DNA from: Amorphoplanes digitatis
GTDB taxonomy: Bacteria; Actinomycetota; Actinomycetes; Mycobacteriales; Micromonosporaceae
NCBI RefSeq assembly: GCF_014205335.1
Contig: NZ_JACHNH010000001.1
Coordinates: 434,001-498,000, forward strand
DNA length: 64,000 nucleotides
Direction: 5' to 3'
The notes under the pieces were generated by a model, which saw nothing but the letters and a program-made list of their open reading frames with translations, was not told where the DNA came from and made no database searches. Positions 1-8,629 of the stretch are shown in pieces (position 1 is the first letter of the stretch; each line of letters opens with the position of its first letter). Both the position numbers and the translations under genes were made by a program.

Positions 1-8
1 CCTCCAAA

Positions 9-23
9 CTTGTCACTGACAAG
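9..23. promoter_or_regulatory. Perfect 15-bp palindrome, probable TetR operator
   Basis: The sequence CTTGTCACTGACAAG has 7-bp arms around a single central base. It lies 48 bp upstream of the likely start of the TetR-type regulator. A second left half, CTTGTCA, recurs at 43-49. TetR regulators usually bind such palindromes in their own promoter, so autoregulation is inferred. Confidence 0.6.
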
Positions 24-70
24 ATGCGCCTCGGATCGCTATCTTGTCAATGGAAAGATATGCTGGCCAC

Positions 71-649
71 ATGGCGAAGGAGCGGTACCACCACGGCGAC
101 CTGCGCCGGGCCCTGCTCGACGCGGCGGCTGAGGCGATCGCCGAGAGCGGGCCGGCGGCGCTGAGCCTGCGCGACCTGGCCCGCCGGGCCGGCGTCTCGC
201 ACGCGGCGCCGACCCACCACTTCGGAGACAAGCCCGGCCTGCTCACGGCGCTGGCGGCGGAGGGCTTCACTCAGCTCGCGGCGGCGCTGGCCGAGACCCG
301 CGCGACGACCGGAAGCTTCCTGGAACTGGGCGTCACCTACGTCCGGTACGCGACGACGCACCGGGCGCACTTCGAGGTGATGTGGCGGCCGGACCTCTAC
401 CACGCCGACGACGCCGCCCTGGCCGCCGCGCGGGAACGGGCCGGCGACGCGCTCTACGCCGGGGTCGCGGACCTGCCGGACGGCCGGGCCGGCGCCGACG
501 GGCCGGGGGTGCGGGAGGCCGGGCTGGCCGCGTGGTCGCTTGCGCACGGCTTCGCGACGCTGTGGCTCAGCGGCTCGCTACCGCAAACCTCTGAGACGCC
601 GGACGAGGCGGCCCGCGCCGTCCTGCGCCGGCTGAACCACGGTGCCTAG
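71..649 (+). CDS. TetR/AcrR-family transcriptional regulator
   Basis: This is a one-component repressor of about 192 residues. The N-terminus carries the family signature RYHHGDLRRALLDAA, followed by a helix-turn-helix at about residues 28-50 (SLRDLARRAGVSHAAPTHHF, then a GLL segment). The rest is the helical ligand-binding domain, probably the C33-type, whose inducer cannot be read from sequence. I chose the ATG at 71 because relatives start just before the RYHHGDL motif. An in-frame TTG at 44 and ATG at 50 would add 7-9 residues. A palindromic operator lies directly upstream. The gene converges on the carboxylase alpha gene with only 2 bp between the ends, and its target is not evident. Confidence 0.85.
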   Translation: MAKERYHHGDLRRALLDAAAEAIAESGPAALSLRDLARRAGVSHAAPTHHFGDKPGLLTALAAEGFTQLAAALAETRATTGSFLELGVTYVRYATTHRAHFEVMWRPDLYHADDAALAAARERAGDALYAGVADLPDGRAGADGPGVREAGLAAWSLAHGFATLWLSGSLPQTSETPDEAARAVLRRLNHGA

Positions 650-651
650 GC

Positions 652-2394
652 TCAGGAGATCTCGCAGATCACGGCGCCGGCGGTGACCGTGGCGCCGGCC
701 TCAACCGACAGGCCCGAGACCGTGCCGGATCGGTGCGCCTGGAGCGGCTGCTCCATCTTCATCGCCTCGACGACCACGATCACGTCGCCCTCGGCGACCA
801 GGTCGCCGTCCTGAACCGCGACCTTGACGATCGTGCCCTGCATGGGAGCCGCCAGCGCGGCCGCACTGGCGCCCGCCGCCTGCTTTACGGACCCCGAACG
901 GCGGGGCTGAGGGCGGGCTGGGCCGACTGTGCGCGTACCGGAAATGAGGTTTGCCGGTAGGCGCACCTCCAGGCGCTTGCCGGCGACCTCGACCACGACG
1001 GTCTCGCGGTCCGGCGCCTCTGCGGCGGCCGCCGCGGCCGGCGCGAAGGGTTCGACGCCGCCCTGCCATTCGGTCTCGATCCAGCGGGTGTGGACGGTGA
1101 AGTCGATGAACGCCGGGTCGCGCACGACGAGGCGGTGGAACGGCAGGACCGTCGCCATGCCCTCGATGACCGTCTCGTCCAGGACGCGGCGGGCGCGTTC
1201 GAGAGCCTCGGTGCGGTCGGCGCCGGTCACGATGATCTTTGCGAGCAGCGAGTCGAAGTTGCCGCCGATGACGCTGCCCGTCTCGACGCCGGTGTCCACC
1301 CGCACGCCCGGCCCGCTCGGCCAGGTCAGGTCAGTGACCTGGCCTGGGGCCGGCAGGAAGCCGCGGCCCGCGTCCTCGCCGTTGATCCGGAACTCGATCG
1401 AGTGGCCGCGCGGCGCCGGGTCCTCGGTCAGCGCGAGCACGCCGCCGTCGGCGATGCGGAACTGCTCGCGGACCAGGTCGACGCCCGCGGTCTCCTCGCT
1501 GACCGGGTGCTCGACCTGTAGCCGCGTGTTGACCTCGAGGAACGAGATGGTGCCGTCCTGGCCGACCAGGTATTCGACCGTGCCGGCGCCGTGGTAGCCC
1601 GCCTCGCGGCAGATGGCCTTGGCGCTCGAGTGGATGCGGGTGCGCTGGTCCTCGCTGAGGAACGGCGCCGGCGCCTCCTCGACGAGCTTCTGGTGGCGGC
1701 GTTGCAGGGAGCAGTCGCGGGTGCCGACGACGATCACGTTGCCGTGCGTGTCCGCCAGGACCTGGGCCTCCACGTGCCGGGGCCGGTCCAGGTAGCGCTC
1801 GACGAAGCACTCGCCGCGGCCGAAGGCCGCGACCGCCTCGCGCGTCGCGGACTCGAAGAGCGAGGGGATCTCGCCCAGCGTCCGGGCGACCTTGAGGCCG
1901 CGGCCGCCGCCGCCGAACGCCGCCTTGATCGCGACGGGCAGGCCGTGCTCGACCGCGAACGCGACGATCTCCTCGGCGTTCCGGACCGGCTCGGCCGTGC
2001 CCGGCACCAGCGGGGCGCCCGCGCGCTGTGCGATGTGCCGGGCGGTGACCTTGTCACCCAGGTCGCGGATCGCGGCCGGCGTCGGGCCGATCCAGGTCAG
2101 GCCCGCATCCAGTACGGCCTGAGCGAAGTCGGCGTTCTCCGACAGGAAGCCGTAGCCGGGGTGCACGGCGTCGGCGCCGCTGCGGGCGGCGACGTCCAGG
2201 AGCTTGTCGAAGCGCAGGTAGGTCTCCGCCGCGGTCTCACCGTCCAGGGCGAACGCCTCGTCGGCGAGCCGGGCGGGCATGCCGTCGCGATCGGCGTCCG
2301 CGTAGACGGCCACGCTGGCCAGGCCCGCGTCCTTGCAGGCTCGGATGACTCGGACGGCGATCTCGCCGCGATTGGCGATCAATACCTTGCGCAC
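652..2394 (-). CDS. accA: Acyl-CoA carboxylase alpha subunit (biotin carboxylase + BCCP)
   Basis: This subunit carboxylates its own biotin with ATP and bicarbonate, and the carboxyl group is then passed to acetyl- or propionyl-CoA by the beta subunit. The 580 residues hold a biotin carboxylase (1 to about 450) with the ATP-grasp glycine loop GGGGRG at 161-166. A C-terminal biotinyl domain carries EAMKMEQP, with the biotin-accepting lysine at 546. The length matches actinobacterial AccA3-type subunits. The partner beta subunit (13.8 kb), epsilon subunit (9.1 kb) and biotin ligase (17.6 kb) are all in this window, separated by inserted genes. It is transcribed divergently from the PadR regulator. 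Confidence 0.95.
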   Translation of the reverse strand: MRKVLIANRGEIAVRVIRACKDAGLASVAVYADADRDGMPARLADEAFALDGETAAETYLRFDKLLDVAARSGADAVHPGYGFLSENADFAQAVLDAGLTWIGPTPAAIRDLGDKVTARHIAQRAGAPLVPGTAEPVRNAEEIVAFAVEHGLPVAIKAAFGGGGRGLKVARTLGEIPSLFESATREAVAAFGRGECFVERYLDRPRHVEAQVLADTHGNVIVVGTRDCSLQRRHQKLVEEAPAPFLSEDQRTRIHSSAKAICREAGYHGAGTVEYLVGQDGTISFLEVNTRLQVEHPVSEETAGVDLVREQFRIADGGVLALTEDPAPRGHSIEFRINGEDAGRGFLPAPGQVTDLTWPSGPGVRVDTGVETGSVIGGNFDSLLAKIIVTGADRTEALERARRVLDETVIEGMATVLPFHRLVVRDPAFIDFTVHTRWIETEWQGGVEPFAPAAAAAAEAPDRETVVVEVAGKRLEVRLPANLISGTRTVGPARPQPRRSGSVKQAAGASAAALAAPMQGTIVKVAVQDGDLVAEGDVIVVVEAMKMEQPLQAHRSGTVSGLSVEAGATVTAGAVICEIS

Positions 2395-2432
2395 GGGGTG
2401 AGCCTATCGTCAGGTACCGGCAAAATTCTCAG

Positions 2433-2441
2433 TCAAGTTTG
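2433..2441. promoter_or_regulatory. Candidate PadR operator, copy 1 (TCAAGTTTG)
   Basis: TCAAGTTTG lies 19 bp before the padR-type start codon, inside the accA/padR divergent intergenic region. The same core, in the wider pattern A.TCAAGTTTG.CTA, recurs at 3058-3067 in front of the ABC transporter that padR precedes. A repeated motif in front of the regulator and its neighbouring exporter is the expected layout for an autoregulated PadR system. Confidence 0.55.
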
Positions 2442-2459
2442 CCTATTAGGCTGTGAGAT

Positions 2460-3053
2460 ATGTCGGCGACCCGCATGATGATCCTCGGCCTGGTCCAGTG
2501 GATGCAGCCCGTGCACGGCTACGACGTGCGCCGCGAGCTGCTCAGCTGGAGTGCCGACAAATGGGCCAACATCCAGCCCGGCTCGATCTACCACGCCCTG
2601 CGCAAACTCGCCGACGAGGAGTTGCTGCGCGAGGTGGCCACCGAGCAGGTCGGCTCGCGCCCGGCCCGGACCACGTACGAGATCACCGAGAAGGGCGCCG
2701 AGGAGTTCACCGCGCTGCTGCGCGGCAACTGGTGGTCGATCGCGACGCCGCCGGATCCGTTCATGGCCGCGTTCTCGTTCCTGCCGGCCATGCCGCGCGC
2801 GGAGGCCGCCGCGGCGCTGCGGAACCGGGCGGCGCAGCTGGGCGCCGGGAACGAGCAGCTCCGGGCCGCGATCGGCGCCGACTGGGCGCGCTCCAAGCCG
2901 ACCTTCGTGACGTGGATGTGGGAGCTCTCCATGGAGCGCTCGGAGGCGGAGATCCGCTGGTGCGGGCGGATCGCGGGGCTCATCGAGTCGGGCGAGTCGT
3001 ATCTGCCTGTCGGGGTGAAGGACCCGGCGCCATCGGGATGGCAAGACCTCTGA
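2460..3053 (+). CDS. PadR-family transcriptional regulator
   Basis: The protein has 197 residues. The N-terminal winged helix starts MMILGLVQWMQPVHGYDV and runs through GSIYHALRKLADEELL to the beta wing ending YEITEKGAEEF, the standard PadR layout. A C-terminal helical region (about 100-197) is of the PadR_C / AphA-like dimerisation type. PadR proteins often repress drug-export genes until an effector binds. The gene lies just upstream of a two-gene ABC exporter in the same direction and shares an operator-like motif with that operon, so control of the exporter is likely. The effector is unknown. Confidence 0.9.
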   Translation: MSATRMMILGLVQWMQPVHGYDVRRELLSWSADKWANIQPGSIYHALRKLADEELLREVATEQVGSRPARTTYEITEKGAEEFTALLRGNWWSIATPPDPFMAAFSFLPAMPRAEAAAALRNRAAQLGAGNEQLRAAIGADWARSKPTFVTWMWELSMERSEAEIRWCGRIAGLIESGESYLPVGVKDPAPSGWQDL

Positions 3054-3057
3054 TTAA

Positions 3058-3087
3058 TCAAGTTTGACTAGTCGCATCGACAAGTCC
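3058..3087 (+). promoter_or_regulatory. Candidate PadR operator copy 2 overlapping a -35 element
   Basis: TCAAGTTTGA (3058-3067) repeats the motif found upstream of padR and has TCAA/TTGA arms. It overlaps a good -35 hexamer, TTGACT, with an 18-bp spacer to TACGCT as a plausible -10. The ABC exporter operon begins about 55 bp downstream. Binding here would block RNA polymerase. The promoter call is by eye only. Confidence 0.5.
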
Positions 3088-3142
3088 TACGCTGCCTCAC
3101 GACCGGTGGCGGGCATCCGTCCGCCCGGGACTGGGGAGCACC

Positions 3143-4093
3143 ATGATCGAAACACGGGGACTGAGGAAGTCCTTCACCTCCCGTCAGGGTCGGGAGAAGA
3201 AGATCGTCGAGGCCGTCCGCGGCGTCGACCTGTCGGTGGACGAGGGCGAGATCTTCGGCTTCCTCGGGCCGAACGGCGCCGGCAAGACCACGACGCTGCG
3301 CATGCTCGCCACGCTCGTCGAGCCGGACGGCGGCGACGCCGTCATCGCCGGCGCCGACCTGCGCAAGAACCCCGGCGAGGTCCGCCGCCGGATCGGCTAC
3401 GTCGCGCAGGGCGGCAGCACCTGGGACGACTCGACCGCCCGCGAGGAACTGGTGTTGCAGGCCCGCCTCTACGGCGTCTCGAAGTCCGACGCGCTGGCCC
3501 GCGCCGCGCGCGTGCTGGATGGCTTCCAGCTCAGCGAGTACGCCGACCGCAGGTGCAAGACGTACTCCGGCGGCCAGCGCCGCCGGGTCGACATCGCGCT
3601 CGGCATCATCCACGAGCCGAAGGTGGTCTTCCTCGACGAACCGACCACCGGCCTCGACCCGCAGAGCCGGGCGCACATGTGGGACGAGGTCCGCCGGCTG
3701 CGCGACGAGGGCATGACCGTCTTCATCACCACGCACTACCTGGACGAGGCGGACGCGCTCTGCGACCGCATCTCCATCATGGACAACGGCGAGATCGTCG
3801 CCTCCGGCACGCCGGCGGAGCTCAAGCGCGAGATCTCCGGCGACATCGTGACCGTCGGAGTGCCGTCACCGACGCGGGCCGCCGAGGCCCTCGGCTCGGC
3901 CGACTTCGTCAGCAAGCTGGAGACACAGGACGACAGCGTGCGGCTTTACGTCGACGAGGGCGCGACTGCCATCCCGCTGATCCTTCGGGCGCTGGACGCC
4001 GCGTCCGTGCCGCTGGAGTCGATCGAGCTGCACCGGCCCAGCCTCGACGACGTGTTCCTGACCAAGACCGGCCGATCCCTGCGGGAGAGCTGA
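3143..4093 (+). CDS. ABC exporter ATP-binding subunit, DrrA-like
   Basis: This is the nucleotide-binding subunit of a two-gene ABC-2-type exporter. It has 316 residues with Walker A GPNGAGKT at 42-49, the signature SGGQRRRVD at 142-150, and Walker B VVFLDEP at 161-167. The switch histidine is in FITTHYLDEADALCD. The C-terminal 80 residues resemble the regulatory tail of the DrrA daunorubicin-resistance family. The permease begins 3 bp after the stop, so the two are co-transcribed. PadR upstream suggests drug- or stress-inducible expression, but the substrate cannot be inferred. The ATG at 3143 is the only start that fits the family N-terminus (MIETRGLRKSF). Confidence 0.93.
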   Translation: MIETRGLRKSFTSRQGREKKIVEAVRGVDLSVDEGEIFGFLGPNGAGKTTTLRMLATLVEPDGGDAVIAGADLRKNPGEVRRRIGYVAQGGSTWDDSTAREELVLQARLYGVSKSDALARAARVLDGFQLSEYADRRCKTYSGGQRRRVDIALGIIHEPKVVFLDEPTTGLDPQSRAHMWDEVRRLRDEGMTVFITTHYLDEADALCDRISIMDNGEIVASGTPAELKREISGDIVTVGVPSPTRAAEALGSADFVSKLETQDDSVRLYVDEGATAIPLILRALDAASVPLESIELHRPSLDDVFLTKTGRSLRES

Positions 4094-4096
4094 GCC

Positions 4097-4852
4097 ATGA
4101 AGCTGCTGCGTGACACCTCACTGATCTTCCAGCGGCAGATGCAGCTCCTGCTGCGCAACCCGGTCTGGATCCTGGTCGGCGTCTTTCAGCCGGTGATGTA
4201 CCTGCTGCTGTTCGCCCCGCTGCTCAAGCCGGCGCTGGGCGTGCGCTCCAACGCCGAGGCGTACGAGATCTTCGTGCCCGGCCTGCTGGTCCTGCTGGCC
4301 ATCTTCGGCGGGCTGTTCCAGGGCTTCGGCCTGATCGCCGAGCTACGGGCGGGCGTGATCGAGCGCTCCCGGGTCACCCCGGTCAGCCGGTTCGCGCTGC
4401 TGCTCGGCCGGTCGCTGCGCGACACCGTCTCGCTGCTGGCGCAGGCGGTCATCATCACGCTGCTCGCGCTCCTCTTCGACCTGCGCGTGTTCATCGGCTA
4501 CCTGCTGCTGGCGTTCCTGATGCTGGCCCTGATCTCGCTGATGACCTCGGCGCTCTCCTACGGGGTCGCGCTCGCGGTCAAGAGCGAGGACGTGCTCGCG
4601 CCGATGATGAACACGGTCGCCCAGCCCGTCCTGCTGCTCTCCGGGATCCTGCTGCCGCTGACCTTCGCACCCGGCTGGCTGCAAGGCATCGCGGACTGGA
4701 ACCCGTTCTCCTGGGCGGTCAGCGGCGTGCGGGCGCTGTTCATCGGCGACCTGGCCGCGCCGGAGGTGTGGCAGGGCCTGGCCATCATGGCCGTGCTCGC
4801 GGGGCTCGCGCTGACCTGGGCGGCAAGGCTGTTCGCCCGCAGCGTGCGCTGA
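4097..4852 (+). CDS. ABC-2 type exporter permease
   Basis: This membrane subunit of the DrrA-like exporter has 251 residues and about six hydrophobic segments. The central ABC-2 motif region (AELRAGVIERSRVTPVSRFALLLGR) lies between the second and third segments. It starts 3 bp after the ATPase stop and ends 4 bp before the convergent methyltransferase. Its length and topology are normal for DrrB-type permeases. It probably exports a lipophilic compound, but nothing in the sequence defines the substrate. Confidence 0.9.
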   Translation: MKLLRDTSLIFQRQMQLLLRNPVWILVGVFQPVMYLLLFAPLLKPALGVRSNAEAYEIFVPGLLVLLAIFGGLFQGFGLIAELRAGVIERSRVTPVSRFALLLGRSLRDTVSLLAQAVIITLLALLFDLRVFIGYLLLAFLMLALISLMTSALSYGVALAVKSEDVLAPMMNTVAQPVLLLSGILLPLTFAPGWLQGIADWNPFSWAVSGVRALFIGDLAAPEVWQGLAIMAVLAGLALTWAARLFARSVR

Positions 4853-4856
4853 CGGA

Positions 4857-5510
4857 CTACCGGCGCCGGGCCATCGTCAGCCCGTCCGCGATGGGCAGGA
4901 TGACCAGCTCGACGCGGTCGTCGTCGCGGGCCAGATCATTGAAGGCGGCGATGGCCCGGCCGTTCTCATCCCGCGGATCAACGACCTCCCCGGACCACAG
5001 GACGTTGTCGATCAGCAGGACCCCGCCGGGCCGCACCCTCGGAACGAGCTCGTTCCAGTACGCCGGGTAGCCGCCCTTGTCGGCGTCGACGAAGACCAGA
5101 TCGAGGTGCGGCTCGGCGGGCAGCTCCCGCAGGCGTTCGGCCGCCGGCCCGATCCGCAGCTCGATCCGGTCGTCGACGCCGGCACGCTTCCAGTACCGGC
5201 GGGCGATCCCGGTGAACTCCTCGGAGATGTCGAAGCAGGTCAGGCGCCCGCCGTCGGCGAGCCCGCGGGCGATGGAGAGCGAGGAGAGCCCGGTGAAGGT
5301 GCCGACCTCGACCGCATTCCGTACGCCGATGAGGCCCGTCAGCAGGCGCAGGAAGGCGGCCTGCTCCGGCGCGACCTGCATGACGGCGTCCCCGGGCAGG
5401 ACGGCCCGGGTCTCGGCGATGAGGTCGGCGGTGATCTCATCGGGCGGGGTGCTGTGGCTCAGCAGGTACTGGTGCAGGTCCGCGGTGAGCGAGAGCCCTT
5501 TGTAGGTCAT
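4857..5510 (-). CDS. Class I SAM-dependent O-methyltransferase (family 3)
   Basis: The protein has 217 residues. The SAM-binding motif I is VEVGTFTG at 67-74, followed by LTCFDISEE and LVFVDADKGGYPAYW, the metal- and substrate-side motif of caffeoyl-CoA/catechol-type O-methyltransferases. IDNVLWSG follows, which is the typical post-motif of the family. It methylates a hydroxyl, probably on a catechol-like substrate that is not identifiable here. Its ATG overlaps the maf stop by 4 bp, so the two are translationally coupled. Actinobacterial genomes carry many such enzymes and no biosynthetic cluster is visible around it. Confidence 0.9.
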   Translation of the reverse strand: MTYKGLSLTADLHQYLLSHSTPPDEITADLIAETRAVLPGDAVMQVAPEQAAFLRLLTGLIGVRNAVEVGTFTGLSSLSIARGLADGGRLTCFDISEEFTGIARRYWKRAGVDDRIELRIGPAAERLRELPAEPHLDLVFVDADKGGYPAYWNELVPRVRPGGVLLIDNVLWSGEVVDPRDENGRAIAAFNDLARDDDRVELVILPIADGLTMARRR

Positions 5511-6139
5511 GCGTCCTCTTTCCGGCTCGTGCGCCAGAGCTGGGGAATCGTTACGCCGAACGTCATGAGCAGGCGGCGGAGCAGCGGCAGGGACAGGCCG
5601 ATGACGTTCCCGGCGTCCCCCTCGATCCGCTCGACGAACGCGCCGCCCTTACCGTCGATGGTGAACGCGCCGGCGACGTGCAACGGCTCGCCGGACGCGA
5701 CGTAGGCCTCGATCTCCCCGTCGGTGAGGTCGGCGAAGTGCACGACGGTGGCTCCGACGTCCTCGGCCTGCTTGCCGGTGGTGAGATCGGTCAGGTGGTG
5801 GCCGGTGTGCAGCACGCCGGAGCGGCCGCGCATGGCACACCACCGCTTGACGGCCTCGGCGGGGGTGTGCGGCTTACCGAGGATCTCCCCGTCGAAGGCC
5901 AGCACCGAGTCGCAGCCGAGAACGAGCACACCGGGATCGGCGGAAAGGGTCGCGGCGACGGCGCGCGCCTTCATCCGGGCCAGGGAGAGACAGAGTTCGG
6001 CGGCGTCGGCGGCCTCAACAGTGGACTCGTCCACGCCGCTGACGAGGACCTCCACGTCGATGCCGGCGGCGCTGAGGAGGGCCCGGCGCGCGGGGCTCGC
6101 TGAGGCGAGCACCAGGCGCGGGGAAAAATCGGTCTGCAC
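5507..6139 (-). CDS. maf: Maf-like nucleoside triphosphate pyrophosphatase
   Basis: Maf proteins hydrolyse non-canonical or modified dTTP/UTP/CTP-type nucleotides to monophosphates. The family N-terminus is clear (LVLASASPARRALL, then GVDESTV), as is the central CDSVL metal-binding region. I chose GTG at 6139, which gives 210 residues beginning MQTDFSPRLVLASAS. The open frame runs up to 6220 but the added residues do not resemble the family. In actinobacteria maf usually follows accE; here a type VII secretion-like unit separates them. The downstream methyltransferase overlaps it by 4 bp. Confidence 0.92.
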   Translation of the reverse strand: MQTDFSPRLVLASASPARRALLSAAGIDVEVLVSGVDESTVEAADAAELCLSLARMKARAVAATLSADPGVLVLGCDSVLAFDGEILGKPHTPAEAVKRWCAMRGRSGVLHTGHHLTDLTTGKQAEDVGATVVHFADLTDGEIEAYVASGEPLHVAGAFTIDGKGGAFVERIEGDAGNVIGLSLPLLRRLLMTFGVTIPQLWRTSRKEDA

Positions 6140-6176
6140 GAAGAACAACGCTACAAGTCCGGCTATTCGCGCCGGG

Positions 6177-7289
6177 TCAGGGGGAGGCGCCCGGCCGGCG
6201 GCGCGCGAGCAGGAATGCAATCAACCCGCCGAGGACAACCACGACAGCGACACCGCCGACGATGAACGGGGTCGTGCTGCCGGCGGGCTCGGTCGCCGAG
6301 GATGCCGCGGCGCTGGCCGACCGGGTCGGCGTCGGCGCGGTCGACGGGCTCGCGCTCGCGGAGGGAGCGGCGCTGTCACTGAGCGCGGCAACAAGGTCGA
6401 GAATGCCATGACCGTAGTCGGCATCAACGCCAGGCTTACCCTTGTCGATAGCGGTGGATTCAAGCCGCGCCACGACCTCTTCCGCGGTCATGTCCGGATA
6501 CTTGCTGCGCAGAAGTGCCGCCGCGCCGGAAACGATGGCCGCGGCGTCGGAAGTGCCGGTGCCGGAGCGGTAGCCGTCGTTACGTCCGGTGCTTTCGATG
6601 TCCTCGCCCGGCGCCATCAGGTCCAGCGCGGCTCCGGAAACCGAGACGGCCGCCTTCTTGCCGGAACGGTCGATCGCACCGACAGCGACGATGCTTTCCA
6701 GGAAGGCCGGCGCTGTAATGCCGACATCCTCCGGCTTGTTGCCGGCGGCCGCGATGATGACGACGTCCGCGTCCTGGGCCGCCTTCACGGCTGACAGGGT
6801 TGCGGGGTCGATGCCGCCGCCGAGGGACAAGTTGATGACCTTTGCGCCGTGTTCTGTTGCGTAGGTGATTGCCTCACCAATTCTGGCATTTTTTTGCGGC
6901 TTCTTATCAAATACCCGAATAGGGAGGATTTTGGCGTCTGGCGCGATGCCCAGGGCGCCGGTCTTCTCGCCGCCGTGAGCTGCGATCAGTCCAGCCATCC
7001 CGGTGCCGTGCCCAGTCCGGTCTGTTCGCCCATTGCCGCCGCGTTCGAGGAAGTCGGTGCCGTTCAGAACGGTTCCGGAAAGGTCCGGGTGGTCGGACAC
7101 GCCCGAGTCGATAACCGCAACGGTCACGCCCTTTCCGGTGCTTGTGCGCTGCGCCTCCGCGACGTCCAGGAACTCGAGGTGCCATTGCTTGTCTCTTACG
7201 GCATCGGCGCCAAGGGCCGGCGTGCCACAGAGAGCGGCGCTGGCCCCAGCCAGCGCCGCCGCAACCACTGCCAGGAAGCGTCGGGTCAT
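6177..7289 (-). CDS. mycP: Mycosin, type VII secretion-associated subtilisin-like protease
   Basis: This is a membrane-anchored S8 serine protease of the MycP kind. The 370 residues carry a signal peptide (MTRRFLAVVAAALAGASAAL), catalytic Asp61 (VAVIDSGVSDHPDL) and His94 (RTGHGTGMAG), the oxyanion Asn184 (AAAGN) and Ser247 (GTGTSDAAAIVSG). A Pro/Ser-rich linker follows, then a C-terminal membrane helix at about 341-362 with a basic tail. Mycosins stabilise or process components of ESX secretion machines. The ATG at 7289 overlaps the stop of the upstream proline-rich gene by 4 bp, which fixes the start. No EccB-E core genes are in the window, so the machine it serves lies elsewhere. Confidence 0.93.
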   Translation of the reverse strand: MTRRFLAVVAAALAGASAALCGTPALGADAVRDKQWHLEFLDVAEAQRTSTGKGVTVAVIDSGVSDHPDLSGTVLNGTDFLERGGNGRTDRTGHGTGMAGLIAAHGGEKTGALGIAPDAKILPIRVFDKKPQKNARIGEAITYATEHGAKVINLSLGGGIDPATLSAVKAAQDADVVIIAAAGNKPEDVGITAPAFLESIVAVGAIDRSGKKAAVSVSGAALDLMAPGEDIESTGRNDGYRSGTGTSDAAAIVSGAAALLRSKYPDMTAEEVVARLESTAIDKGKPGVDADYGHGILDLVAALSDSAAPSASASPSTAPTPTRSASAAASSATEPAGSTTPFIVGGVAVVVVLGGLIAFLLARRRPGASP

Positions 7290-8629
7290 CTCTGGAAGCC
7301 GATGGCGGGTCCGGGGTCGACCGGGCCTGGAGCGCCTGGCGGAAGCACCACCGGTTCGACGCCCTCCTCGGTTGCCCACGGGTTGTCCGGATCCCATCGC
7401 TTCGACTCGGGGTCGTCATGTCGGCTGCGGCCCTTGCCGGATTGATTGACCAGCGAGCCGTTCGGAGTCATGCCGCGACCGGCCGGGCCGCCCTGCTGCC
7501 CGATGACACCGCCGACCGGGTTGACCCGAGCCGCACTCCCGGCCCGGCCACCGGTGTTTCCCGCGGGCATCTGTCCGATGACTCCGCTGCCGGGAGTCGC
7601 GCCGATGACCCCGCCGGATGGCATGGTCATGCGGTTGGCGGGACCAGTGCCCATACCGTTCTTGACCGATATCCCCGGGGGAAGGCCGTTGGGGGGAACC
7701 AGTCCGGGTCCGCCGGGCGGCGCGATGAGGCCGGGCATAGGGCCGGGAGTCGCGATCGGCGGCGCAGGGCTGGGCCCCGGACCGGGCGGAAAGCCCGAAG
7801 TCGGGGGAGGAGCCACGGCAGTGGGGTTGACGCCGCCCAGAACCAGCCCACCGCCCAAGCTGGAACCAGGGGGAACCGGGCTGGCCGGAGCGGTTGTCGA
7901 GTGCGACACCGGGCTGACGGACGGTCCAGAGCCGCCGGCGTTTCCCGCCCCGGGAGGGGGAATCACTGGTGCTACGGCGAATCCAGGTACCGGGTTGGTG
8001 CTCGACTCGCCGTCGGGTGGATCATCCCGCGAGATACTTACCGGGTCGTAATGCCTGGGTTTCTGGAGGGCCGCGTTTCCGCTGATCAAGGTGCTGCTGA
8101 GGTCGTACATGATGGCGCGGGCCTGGTTGTTCAGTTGCTCCTGCCGCGCTGATGACACCGGCGGGGGACCGGGCGCCGGTGTCGGCCTTGGCTCCGTCAC
8201 CGCGGCTGCCTCGTCCTGCTTTGCCTGCCAGTCGACGACCAGCTGCCGGTTCGCCTCGTATTCGTCGAGGATGGGCTTCAGTTTCGTCCGGGCCAGGCTC
8301 AGGGTGAGCGTCACCGTCGCGAAGGTCGTGTAATTCGCGGACGCGGCGTCGTGGGTTGCCTGGAGGTCCACGAGCAACTGGTCGAGGCGCTCGATGTAGG
8401 CGGCCGCGGCCGGGCTCTTCGAGGGCGGCCAGACGGCGGCCAGGTTGTCGCGGTACATCTGGACCTGTGCGCGGTGCGCGAGGGTCAGGTCGGCGGTCTT
8501 GCGCCAGCCCTCGACGACGTCGTAGTGCGGGCCGGTGTCCTGGTTGGCGATCGTCGACCACATGAAGCGAACGTCTTTCGACATCCAGTCCGTGCCGCCG
8601 TAGCCGCCACCGCCGTCAGCGATCAGCAT
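7286..8629 (-). CDS. Proline/glycine-rich type VII secretion-like substrate (WXG/PPE-like N-terminus)
   Basis: This 447-residue protein has two parts. Residues 1 to about 150 are a long helical hairpin, with a turn around AVWPPSKSPAAAAYIERL that resembles the W-x-G bend of WXG100/PPE-type secretion substrates. Residues from about 165 on are Pro/Gly/Ala-rich and disordered, with repeated GVIGxxP-like segments, and end in a short conserved-looking tail (DPDNPWATEEGVEPVVLPP). There is no signal peptide. It is co-transcribed with a smaller helical protein upstream (1-bp overlap) and the mycosin downstream (4-bp overlap), which supports a secreted or cell-wall role. I know of no assigned function. 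Confidence 0.75.
   Translation of the reverse strand: MLIADGGGGYGGTDWMSKDVRFMWSTIANQDTGPHYDVVEGWRKTADLTLAHRAQVQMYRDNLAAVWPPSKSPAAAAYIERLDQLLVDLQATHDAASANYTTFATVTLTLSLARTKLKPILDEYEANRQLVVDWQAKQDEAAAVTEPRPTPAPGPPPVSSARQEQLNNQARAIMYDLSSTLISGNAALQKPRHYDPVSISRDDPPDGESSTNPVPGFAVAPVIPPPGAGNAGGSGPSVSPVSHSTTAPASPVPPGSSLGGGLVLGGVNPTAVAPPPTSGFPPGPGPSPAPPIATPGPMPGLIAPPGGPGLVPPNGLPPGISVKNGMGTGPANRMTMPSGGVIGATPGSGVIGQMPAGNTGGRAGSAARVNPVGGVIGQQGGPAGRGMTPNGSLVNQSGKGRSRHDDPESKRWDPDNPWATEEGVEPVVLPPGAPGPVDPGPAIGFQR

Noticed and set aside
3143..6139. Biosynthetic gene cluster (exporter plus methyltransferase)
   Set aside because: No synthase, ligase or other tailoring genes are present; the methyltransferase is coupled to maf, not to the exporter.
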